Assembly (NCBI RefSeq): GCF_000518805.1
Contig: NZ_JAEH01000005.1
Location: 1 to 43,641 of the forward strand
Source of the DNA: Shewanella waksmanii ATCC BAA-643
GTDB taxonomy: Bacteria; Pseudomonadota; Gammaproteobacteria; Enterobacterales; Shewanellaceae
Reading direction: 5' to 3'
DNA length: 43,641 nucleotides
Part shown: in pieces, positions 1-6,463 of the stretch
Layout: each line of letters begins with the position of its first letter
Numbering within the stretch: the first letter of the stretch is position 1
Notes under the pieces: generated by a model
Told to the model about the DNA's origin: nothing
Seen by the model: the letters and a program-made list of their open reading frames with translations, nothing else
Database searches by the model: none
Translations under genes and position numbers: made by a program

Positions 1-1526
1 CTCACACTCACGTCATAGCCATAATCTTCCGACTCCGTTAAGCCGATTTGTGTCTCGTCATACTCATCCTTGGCATAGCGGGTGTTGATATCTAAGCTCA
101 TCCAATGCACTGGGCTATGGTTAACACTCAGCTCAACCGCATTACGGGTACGGTCTGCAAAGTAATACTTGCGCATCAAGGCGTTTTGCTCTGATGAGGT
201 CAGTGCGTCTGCTTCATACTCTGAGCCACCGCGATTGGCGTGCTCTGCCTTGAGGTTGATGTTGAACTTGTCCAGTGCCCGCACGTTAAACTTCATCCAC
301 AAACTGTCATCATGGGTCTGCTCACGCTCACTAAAGCTGCGCTCCACCTCTTTGCGGTTATACCCCGCCTGCAAACGGTAACCGCTGGCAATGCGGTAAC
401 TGGCGTTCACCTTGTAGGTATTGCGCTCATAATCCCGTGGAGTGTTTTGCCTAAAGGCCCCCGTGACACTGTTAAAGTTGTATTGCGCAAACTCCGCCAC
501 TGAGCTCTTGTTGTCGCGCTTGCTGTAATCGACACTGCCGCCTAAGCGCAAACGGTTGGTCAACATCGACGTAACCGCCAAGCGACCATCTAAGGTGTCC
601 ACTTGTCCGCCCCAGTTTTGCAACGGGTTGCCGCTCATCTGGATAAGGTCATCGTCTTGTATCATCCGCCCCGTCACTAAACGGCCGCTCATCACGGTAC
701 GGTTAAGCTGGTATTGACCCGAAAGCGAAACCTGATGCGCTTGGTTATCTGGACTGGCTGAGTACACATCATTGAGATGCGGTAAACTCAAATGATTGAT
801 GTTGTTTTCATAGAAGCTGCCCATGTAGCTGAGCTCGGTTATCCAGTTATCGCCATTGAGCGCTAAACCTGCATCCCACTGCTTAGTAGTCGCATCCACC
901 GGTAAACCAAAATTCACTGGGCTTGGCGTCACAATACTGCTCGACTGATGGCCAGTTTTATCTTCTTGGCTAAAGCGCACAAAGGCGTTGTAGAAATCAC
1001 GGCCATAATCAAACCCAAGGCCAGTCTTTTCCCGCTCAAGGGCTAAATCAAACTGGTTCACACTCACACTCGGTGTCAGCATGCCGTTGTTGTGCCACAG
1101 CTGACTTTCCACATCGCCCGCTTGATAGGTTTTGATACTGCTGTAATCAAATGCCAACCCGTACACACCCGCTTTGCCCGCACTTAAGCTTAAAAAGCCG
1201 TTGTCCATCCCTAACTGATGCGCTTGCAACTGGCCACGATACCCAGCTCCATCTTGGTAACGCACATCCCCACTGACCGCGCCGATGGCGCCATCTTCTG
1301 CCGTACCCAGTGCATTACCGGCATGGATATCACTGATATCGTTATAGCCCGCCGACACACTGACACTGCCTTGATAGCCCGTGCTATCACCGCAGCGCTT
1401 ACACTCATACTGGCTCGCGTTCACTTTGGCCGTATTAGCATTACCAACACCAAAATCCACCGCCATCGCTGACCCTGACACCGCCATCATCGACAGCGTG
1501 ATTACATTCACTTTGAATAACTTCAT
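1..1526 (-). CDS. MtrB/PioB (DmsF-type) outer-membrane porin, 3' end cut off
   Basis: The frame is open from an ATG at 1526 to the window edge, so about 508 residues are visible and the C-terminus is missing. Residues 1-22 form a signal peptide ending SGSAMA. The mature part has alternating polar and aromatic segments typical of a large outer-membrane beta-barrel. Cys42 and Cys45 make a CKRC motif, matching the N-terminal CxxC that is characteristic of MtrB-family proteins. In the family the barrel sheathes a periplasmic decaheme cytochrome so that electrons can cross the outer membrane. The start lies 11 bases after the cytochrome stop, and its ribosome site (GGAGAG) sits immediately after that TAA, so the two are surely co-transcribed. 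The family call is firm. DmsF rather than MtrB is inferred because the decaheme gene appears to be first in the operon, as in dmsEFAB; a dmsAB continuation would lie outside the window. Confidence 0.88.
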   Translation of the reverse strand, partial: MKLFKVNVITLSMMAVSGSAMAVDFGVGNANTAKVNASQYECKRCGDSTGYQGSVSVSAGYNDISDIHAGNALGTAEDGAIGAVSGDVRYQDGAGYRGQLQAHQLGMDNGFLSLSAGKAGVYGLAFDYSSIKTYQAGDVESQLWHNNGMLTPSVSVNQFDLALEREKTGLGFDYGRDFYNAFVRFSQEDKTGHQSSSIVTPSPVNFGLPVDATTKQWDAGLALNGDNWITELSYMGSFYENNINHLSLPHLNDVYSASPDNQAHQVSLSGQYQLNRTVMSGRLVTGRMIQDDDLIQMSGNPLQNWGGQVDTLDGRLAVTSMLTNRLRLGGSVDYSKRDNKSSVAEFAQYNFNSVTGAFRQNTPRDYERNTYKVNASYRIASGYRLQAGYNRKEVERSFSEREQTHDDSLWMKFNVRALDKFNINLKAEHANRGGSEYEADALTSSEQNALMRKYYFADRTRNAVELSVNHSPVHWMSLDINTRYAKDEYDETQIGLTESEDYGYDVSV

Positions 1527-1537
1527 CTTGCTCTCCG

Positions 1538-2461
1538 TTAGCGTTGCAGCAAGCTGCCTGAAGGATGGTTAGAGCCATGAATTTGGCCGTGACAGTTCAA
1601 ACAACTCTTACCGCCACCAAAGGCATCCATACCCGGCTCTGGCACCACACGAGAGGCATGACCATCATTGGCATGGCACTGCTGGCAAAACTGAGGGGCG
1701 CGGTGGGTTAACAAATCATCATTCACACTGCCGTGGGGGTTATGACAGGTCACACAGTCTTCGGTGACCGGTGGGTGCTCCCACAAAAATGGCCCGCGCT
1801 TCTCCGCATGACAGCTGTAGCATGTGTCATTGACGGTGGGCTTAGTTAACGCACTTTCACTCATCGAGCCGTGAGGGGCATGGCAATCAACACAGGTCAT
1901 CTGGTCCCACTTCAATGGGTGCGATGAGCGCTTGTTCATATCAGCTTTTTCTTTGCTGTGGCAGCTGGTGCAGGTGTCATTCACCAATAGCTTGTCCATC
2001 ACCGGGTCTTTGGCTGTGTGCACTTGGTGGCAGTCGCTGCAGGCCACTTCTTCAAGATTATGGGTTGAGCTGTGCCAGCTCATCTGCTGCGCATCATTGT
2101 GGCAACCTTGGCACACGGTGTCTTGCGCGCTGGCCGACAACTTACTATCAGCGCCAAAGCTAATCATCGGCTCCTTGCCGCCCTTGTTATGATTGCCTTG
2201 CGGGCCATGACAGGCTTCGCATTGCAGGCCAGCCATCGGCGATTCACTGCTGTTACCTTGACCGTGTACCCCATCAAAAATCGCCATCACTTGGTCACTT
2301 TTGCGGTGACACATCAAACAAGAGTCTGCGCCTTTAGGTGAGTACTCACCTAAGGCAAACTTGCTAGCTAGTACATCTTCTACGCTCGCATAACTTGTAT
2401 TTGAAAGCGTAATTAGTGTCAGGCTAAGCAGTAACCTTTTAATTATATTTGTATTTTTCAA
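1538..2461 (-). CDS. DmsE/MtrA-family periplasmic decaheme c-type cytochrome
   Basis: The product of 307 residues contains ten CxxCH haem-binding motifs, beginning CLMCH, CEACH, CQGCH, CSDCH and ending CQQCH, CLNCH, so it is a decaheme cytochrome. Residues 1-25 are a Sec signal peptide (ending NTSYA), as needed for periplasmic haem attachment. The family passes electrons from the inner-membrane quinol pool into an MtrB-type porin, and that porin gene follows directly. I place the start at the TTG at 2461 because GGAGAAGG lies 6-8 bases upstream. A TTG at 2473 would add four residues but has a poor ribosome site, and no ATG is available. No outer-membrane cytochrome gene precedes it and a divergent regulator does, which resembles dms operons (dmsE first) more than mtrCAB. 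Terminal acceptor (DMSO or other) cannot be told from this window. Confidence 0.92.
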   Translation of the reverse strand: MKNTNIIKRLLLSLTLITLSNTSYASVEDVLASKFALGEYSPKGADSCLMCHRKSDQVMAIFDGVHGQGNSSESPMAGLQCEACHGPQGNHNKGGKEPMISFGADSKLSASAQDTVCQGCHNDAQQMSWHSSTHNLEEVACSDCHQVHTAKDPVMDKLLVNDTCTSCHSKEKADMNKRSSHPLKWDQMTCVDCHAPHGSMSESALTKPTVNDTCYSCHAEKRGPFLWEHPPVTEDCVTCHNPHGSVNDDLLTHRAPQFCQQCHANDGHASRVVPEPGMDAFGGGKSCLNCHGQIHGSNHPSGSLLQR

Positions 2462-2591
2462 GCCCTTCTCCAAACTAACTCTATGTCAGAAAAACCAATG
2501 TTCTGGATTGAGCTAATGTGTTGCTTGAATCAACTAGCAACAAAATAGCCACACAAAATTAGTGGAAAATAAAGCGCCTTGAAATCAAAAA

Positions 2592-2619
2592 ACGGACATA
2601 AAATTAATAATTACGGACA
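2592..2619. promoter_or_regulatory. Direct repeat ACGGACA x2, candidate AraC-type operator
   Basis: ACGGACA occurs at 2592-2598 and again at 2613-2619, exactly 21 bp apart, which is two helical turns. It lies in the region between the divergent cytochrome operon and the AraC-family gene. AraC-family regulators commonly bind direct half-sites spaced about 21 bp on one DNA face, so this is a good candidate operator. Binding is inference. Confidence 0.5.
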
Positions 2620-2739
2620 ACGAATTAGCTAATTTTTAACCTTTAGAACTCCATCACAAATTCGCAACGCTTTATTATTAATTGATACAGGATTGGTTAG
2701 AATTAACACGAATGGTAGATGAGGAAAGGCAGGTTTACG

Positions 2740-3519
2740 GTGAATAAACCACTATTTGATACAAGTACAATGACACGCCCTATTCATTGTTATGATTACA
2801 AAGCAAATTCAGGAGTTTATAGCGAGTTTCACGAACATGAAGTGGGTCAATTACTTTATTATATTTCTGGTGACAGCCTTTTATTCACTGAGTCGATGTT
2901 AGTTAGATTGGCGCCTGATAGAGTTGTTTGGATACCGCCAAATACCCCACATCGTTCGGAAAATATTAATCCATACCATTATAGAAGTTTATACATCGAT
3001 ACTAAGGTTTTTGGTGATCTTCCTCAGTCAGTGAGCGTTAAGTTTATTACTCCTCTATTAAAGGAATTAATTAAGGATGCAAGTAACTGGGGGGGAGCGT
3101 GTAGCCAAGAAATTATTAATGATCACAAAGATGTTTTGATTGTCCATGAGATTATTAACGCTGAAGATTTTAAAGAGGATATTTTCATACCGAATGAACG
3201 TCGTTTAGTACCAATTTGTACCGCTTTGGTGAATAATCCAGAGAATAATTTCTCGTTACAAGAGTGGGGCCAAGAGGTTGGAGCGAGTGAGAAAACACTC
3301 GCTAGATTGTTTAAGAAAGAGCTAGGTTGTACTTTTCATCAATGGCGCCTAACTGTTCGCATGATGCATGCATCGGTATTACTGAAGCGAGGGGAAACTG
3401 TAATGGATGTTTCTTTTAAAGTCGGTTACGGATCTCCAGGTGCTTTTAATACTGCTTTTAGAGCTTATTTTGGTAAGACAGCCACTGTTTACTGTGGGAA
3501 GTCTTGCGGTGACAAGTAA
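2740..3519 (+). CDS. AraC-family transcriptional regulator
   Basis: About 259 residues. The N-terminal half is a cupin-like sensing domain (HEHEVGQLLYYISGD, then WIPPNTPHR). The C-terminal ~95 residues are a two-helix-turn-helix AraC domain: SLQEWGQEVGASEKTLARLF is the first HTH, and the second contains the family signature around DVSFKVGYGSPGAFNTAFR. I choose GTG at 2740, with GAGGAAAGG about 10 bases upstream. The in-frame ATG at 2719 overlaps that ribosome site and has none of its own; an ATG at 2770 is a further option. The gene is divergent from the decaheme cytochrome operon with a 278-base gap holding a 21-bp-spaced direct repeat, so control of that operon and of itself is a fair inference. 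The inducer is unknown. Base composition is visibly more AT-rich than in flanking genes. Confidence 0.88.
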   Translation: MNKPLFDTSTMTRPIHCYDYKANSGVYSEFHEHEVGQLLYYISGDSLLFTESMLVRLAPDRVVWIPPNTPHRSENINPYHYRSLYIDTKVFGDLPQSVSVKFITPLLKELIKDASNWGGACSQEIINDHKDVLIVHEIINAEDFKEDIFIPNERRLVPICTALVNNPENNFSLQEWGQEVGASEKTLARLFKKELGCTFHQWRLTVRMMHASVLLKRGETVMDVSFKVGYGSPGAFNTAFRAYFGKTATVYCGKSCGDK

Positions 3520-3551
3520 TAACGGCCCAGATTTTAAGGTGAGAGTGTCGA

Positions 3552-3893
3552 ATGAACTTATTTCAACGACAATATAAAATTATAACTCTTGCTGAAGAAG
3601 TAGAGGGTTTTCTCGCTACGGAAATAAAAATTGGTAGTGTATTTGAATACATACCAGCTTCAGCTGTCAGTCATTATATTGCTAAATTTTATACCGATGA
3701 GCTTGCAGGTTATGATCGTAATACGCGTTGCCTAATGGCAATGGCTTATTGTGTTGCGCAACTTCCAGATAATAGAAGTGATGTTGAGAATCTTGCTTTT
3801 TATGTCATAAAGCAAGTTAGTTATCACTACCAGCAACTTGCTGCTTTGGTTGCCAATGTACCTCAAAAATCAGTTTCCAAAAACATGATTTGA
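3552..3893 (+). CDS. Hypothetical small protein downstream of the AraC regulator
   Basis: A 113-residue protein I do not recognise. It has no signal peptide and no clear membrane segment. It looks mainly alpha-helical and is rich in Tyr, Ala and Val, with two cysteines (in NTRCLMAMAYC). The ATG at 3552 is preceded by AAGGTGAG at a usable distance. It begins 32 bases after the AraC-family gene on the same strand with no terminator between, so it is probably co-transcribed with it. A product encoded with a regulator can be a modulator of that regulator or of the target pathway, but nothing in the sequence proves this. Codon use is AT-rich like the regulator, which suggests that the two arrived or drifted together. 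No other function is assigned. Confidence 0.65.
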   Translation: MNLFQRQYKIITLAEEVEGFLATEIKIGSVFEYIPASAVSHYIAKFYTDELAGYDRNTRCLMAMAYCVAQLPDNRSDVENLAFYVIKQVSYHYQQLAALVANVPQKSVSKNMI

Positions 3894-4140
3894 CCATTTA
3901 GTCATTAAATATCTTCATTCGATTCTTAAGGTTGCCCAGAGCTAGTTAATTTTAGGGTGAGTCAATATATTTTAATGAGAAGTGTCTACTGTTATTGGGG
4001 CTTACCAAAACCTATTATAGATAAAAATGCCTATTTTTATGATAGCGGAATAGATGTGATTTATTACTCATTAAGAAAAAGCAGCTTTATAACTATCAGC
4101 GCAAGTCGAAAATATTGGCGTTGGAACTGTAATTTGCCCA

Positions 4141-4171
4141 AAAATGCGAATCAATAGATTCGCATTTTTTT
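4141..4171 (+). terminator. Rho-independent terminator, probably bidirectional
   Basis: A perfect 12-bp stem, AAAATGCGAATC at 4141-4152 and GATTCGCATTTT at 4157-4168, closes a 4-base AATA loop and runs into a T tract. The minus-strand reading also ends in Ts. It separates the AraC/orphan unit from the convergent PH-like gene that ends at 4183 and can serve both. The 3894-4140 stretch before it holds no convincing gene; a 66-codon frame ends inside the loop. Confidence 0.85.
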
Positions 4172-4182
4172 ATGGCTTGGCG

Positions 4183-4689
4183 TTACTTGCCCACTAAATC
4201 GCCCGGTTGCTGTAGGCTTAAAATAATTGGATAGTCATGACTCGTCGGGATCATAATGAGCTTACTTTGGTCGGTCATCGCCATGAAAGCTTTTTGCTGG
4301 TTTTTCAGTTTGAACCAACCCAGTTGGAGTTCAGGCATGCCAATGCCATTAGTGCGCAGTCTTGGTTTGAGATCCGGCTGCGTGTGCCAGTCTAGATAGC
4401 TAATCGCCTGCATATCGACTTCCGAGAGAGGTAAACTAAAGCCGTAAAAAGGCACATCAAGGGTTAAGGTTTGCTCGTCGATCACCAGCTTAGCGTCATT
4501 GATTTGATACAGAACCCAGCTAAACGCCAAGATGGGTGGCACCATTAATGCCATGCTGGCTACTTTTGCTGGTTGCGGCATGCGCTTGAAAAATACTAAA
4601 GCGGCAATGCCAACTAACATCGCGATGAGGCCAATAAAACTCCATTGGCCCGAGGTTGACATAGGTTCTAGCAGATAAACTTGCGACAT
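4183..4689 (-). CDS. Small membrane protein with a PH-like domain
   Basis: 168 residues. Two hydrophobic segments near residues 17-35 and 43-62 are followed by a soluble C-terminal domain of about 100 residues rich in beta-strand-like alternation (LVIDEQTLTLDVPFYGFSLP, then YLDWHTQPDLKPRLRTNGIG). This two-TM-plus-PH layout is common among bacterial membrane proteins of unknown role. The start is the ATG at 4689, with AAGGAG 7 bases upstream. A longer TTG start at 4695 would overlap that spacing. It follows rarD on the same strand after 80 bases that contain a perfect palindrome. Function is unknown; the PH-like fold is my reading of the pattern and has not been tested. Confidence 0.7.
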   Translation of the reverse strand: MSQVYLLEPMSTSGQWSFIGLIAMLVGIAALVFFKRMPQPAKVASMALMVPPILAFSWVLYQINDAKLVIDEQTLTLDVPFYGFSLPLSEVDMQAISYLDWHTQPDLKPRLRTNGIGMPELQLGWFKLKNQQKAFMAMTDQSKLIMIPTSHDYPIILSLQQPGDLVGK

Positions 4690-4725
4690 AGACAAACTCC
4701 TTATTATCTAAGATGATTGCCATTT

Positions 4726-4756
4726 TGGCACATTGACATAATATGTCAATGTGCCA
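4726..4756. repeat. Perfect 15-bp inverted repeat (palindrome)
   Basis: TGGCACATTGACATA at 4726-4740 and its exact complement at 4742-4756 flank one central A. It lies between the rarD stop and the start of the PH-like gene, both on the minus strand. No T tract follows on either strand, so it is not a standard terminator. It could be an operator for a dimeric repressor or an RNA hairpin between two co-transcribed genes. Confidence 0.85.
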
Positions 4757-4769
4757 GCGAGGTGGTAGT

Positions 4770-5657
4770 TCAGTTCGATTTTTTACGCTTATAAAGCATA
4801 TCGATACTGAAAATGACCAACGCACACCAGATGAAACCAAAGGTGATGCCTTTTTCTAAATCAAATGGTTCGTGATAGAGGCTAACGGCCAAGATGAACA
4901 TAATGCTGGGGCCAAGGTATTGGAAAAAGCCCAGCATAGACAGCGGAATACGGGTTGCCGCACCGGCAAAGCATAGTAAGGGCACAGAAGTGACGACACC
5001 GGCAGCAATCAACATCAAGTTCATGTTTAGGCTGTTTGTCAGCATGCTAGCGCTAGCGCTGTCTAAGGTAACCAATAGATAGATAACCGCAATAGGCAGT
5101 AACAGCGCGGTTTCAACTAACAGGCCGGTTTTAGCATCAACATTGACTTTCTTGCGCAGCAAACCATAAAAGCCAAACGAGCCAGCTAGCGCCAATGACA
5201 CTAGCGGAATAGAGCCAAATGATATTAACTGGATCAACACGCCAACTCCTGCCAGCGCCACTGCAAACCATTGTAATTTACGTAGCCGCTCGCCGAGAAA
5301 AAGCATCCCCAGTAACACATTAAATAGCGGATTAATAAAGTAGCCTAAACTGGCATCGAGCATGTGGTCGTTATTGACAGCCCAGATAAAAATCAGCCAG
5401 TTTGCGGCAATTAAGACCGAAGTTACCGCCAGTACGCCAAGCTGTTTTGGCTGCTTAAACAATGCCCTGAGCTTGCTAAATCCACCGATAAACTGCATCA
5501 GAATAATCATAAATACAAACGACCACACCACGCGATGCGCCAGAATCTCAGACGCTGATACGCTATGTAATAGCTTGAAATAGATGGGCGCGATGCCCCA
5601 AAGGAAATAGGCACAAAGCGCTAAGGCGATGCCTTTGCGGTATTCGAGATCAGCCAT
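4770..5657 (-). CDS. rarD: RarD, EamA/DMT-superfamily permease
   Basis: A 295-residue inner-membrane protein with about ten hydrophobic segments arranged as two EamA repeats. The N-terminus (YRKGIALALCAYFLWGIAPIY) and the motifs HRVVWSF, NWLIFIWAVN and LGYFINPLFNVLLGM are characteristic of RarD. The family was named for chloramphenicol sensitivity, and its natural substrate is not established. ATG at 5657 is the only good start and gives the expected length. It lies downstream of the YigI-type thioesterase gene on the same strand; the rarD-yigI-recQ neighbourhood matches the enteric arrangement and supports orthology. There is a 148-base gap to the thioesterase stop with an imperfect hairpin at 5754-5784, so co-transcription is uncertain. 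Confidence 0.93.
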   Translation of the reverse strand: MADLEYRKGIALALCAYFLWGIAPIYFKLLHSVSASEILAHRVVWSFVFMIILMQFIGGFSKLRALFKQPKQLGVLAVTSVLIAANWLIFIWAVNNDHMLDASLGYFINPLFNVLLGMLFLGERLRKLQWFAVALAGVGVLIQLISFGSIPLVSLALAGSFGFYGLLRKKVNVDAKTGLLVETALLLPIAVIYLLVTLDSASASMLTNSLNMNLMLIAAGVVTSVPLLCFAGAATRIPLSMLGFFQYLGPSIMFILAVSLYHEPFDLEKGITFGFIWCALVIFSIDMLYKRKKSN

Positions 5658-5753
5658 GGTTCTACTGTTTTAATCGGTAACGGAACCGCATTGTAGGGGG
5701 CGGTGGCAGATCTCTCAAGTTTAGCGTGATAACTAAACTGACTTAGCCTTGTT

Positions 5754-5784
5754 AGCAAACTCTGCCACTTAGGCAAGATTTGCT
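5754..5784 (-). repeat. Imperfect hairpin between the thioesterase gene and rarD
   Basis: Read on the minus strand, AGCAAATCTTGCC pairs with GGCAGAGTTTGCT across a 5-base loop, with one mismatch and two G-T wobbles. It starts 22 bases after the thioesterase stop. No U tract follows, so it may be a weak or Rho-linked 3' structure rather than an intrinsic terminator. Confidence 0.45.
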
Positions 5785-5805
5785 GACAGCACGCTATTAC
5801 GCGAG

Positions 5806-6270
5806 TTAGCCGACCATGTATGTGCCTGTACCAAAGGCAATGTGCGAGCCTTGTTCGTTATGCAGTTCCATGCGACATACCGAGACTCTGTTGCCCGCGC
5901 GTATTACGGTGCCGGTGCCGGTAAACAGCTCGCCGCGCCCAGGGCGTAAATAATCAATACGTAAATCGATGGTACCTAAGGTTTGAATGCGCTTTTCTAA
6001 ATCGGCTAGGCTCCAATCGTCTCGGCTAGCGACTAGGCCTGAAAAGGCGGTCAGTCCGCCGACCACATCCAGTACCGTTGCGGTGACGCCACCATGAAGA
6101 ATTTGCTGGTGAATGTTGCCAATGAGCTCGGGTTTCATGCTGACTTCAACTTCAACCCCTTCGGTGTCGTAACGTTTAATGTCCATGCCCAGTAAGTTAT
6201 GAAACGGCACATGTTTATCAAAGATTTCTGCCACGTTGGCTAACATCGTTGCTTGCACGGTATCGGTCAT
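5806..6270 (-). CDS. yigI: YigI-type hotdog-fold thioesterase
   Basis: A 154-residue soluble protein of the PaaI/YigI hotdog thioesterase type. The key segment is LHGGVTATVLDVVGGLTAF (about residues 58-76), where the HGG turn and the acidic residue of the following helix are the usual hotdog active-site features. The C-terminal strands (FTGTGTVIRAGNRVSVCRMELHN) fit the same fold. Family members hydrolyse acyl-CoA thioesters; the substrate here is not determined. The gene is divergent from recQ (193 bases between starts) and upstream of rarD, as in enterics apart from the absence of pldA. The start at 6270 (ATG, MTDTVQATM) gives normal length; the ATG at residue 9 is possible. Confidence 0.87.
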   Translation of the reverse strand: MTDTVQATMLANVAEIFDKHVPFHNLLGMDIKRYDTEGVEVEVSMKPELIGNIHQQILHGGVTATVLDVVGGLTAFSGLVASRDDWSLADLEKRIQTLGTIDLRIDYLRPGRGELFTGTGTVIRAGNRVSVCRMELHNEQGSHIAFGTGTYMVG

Positions 6271-6463
6271 AATCTCGATCGTATTGTTATGGTTAGAGTA
6301 TTTAATCTATCGCTAATTGACGGAGATAGGCAAGCATTTGCTGAAATTTTATTCAGCCGCCGACCACTGCGCTTTGGTGGTGAAGAAAAAAGCATTTCAG
6401 TCGAGACAACACAGCCCAGCTTGATTAGAATAGGCCACCCTTGAAGTGAGATGATGTGAATTA

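Noticed and set aside
169..1572. Several 60-90 codon plus-strand frames
   Set aside because: They lie opposite the continuous MtrB-type porin frame, which has a signal peptide, CxxC motif and barrel pattern. They are shadows.
1915..2341. Plus-strand frames opposite the decaheme cytochrome
   Set aside because: Their Cys/Leu-rich composition only mirrors the repeated CxxCH codons of the real gene.
2500..2545. CRP site between the cytochrome operon and the AraC gene
   Set aside because: TGTGTTGCTTGAATCAAC only loosely fits TGTGA-N6-TCACA, with several mismatches.
3957..4157. 66-codon plus-strand frame starting GTG
   Set aside because: The ribosome site is too close to the GTG, the in-frame ATG at 3975 has none, and the frame ends inside the terminator loop. 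No recognisable domain. Left as probably non-coding.
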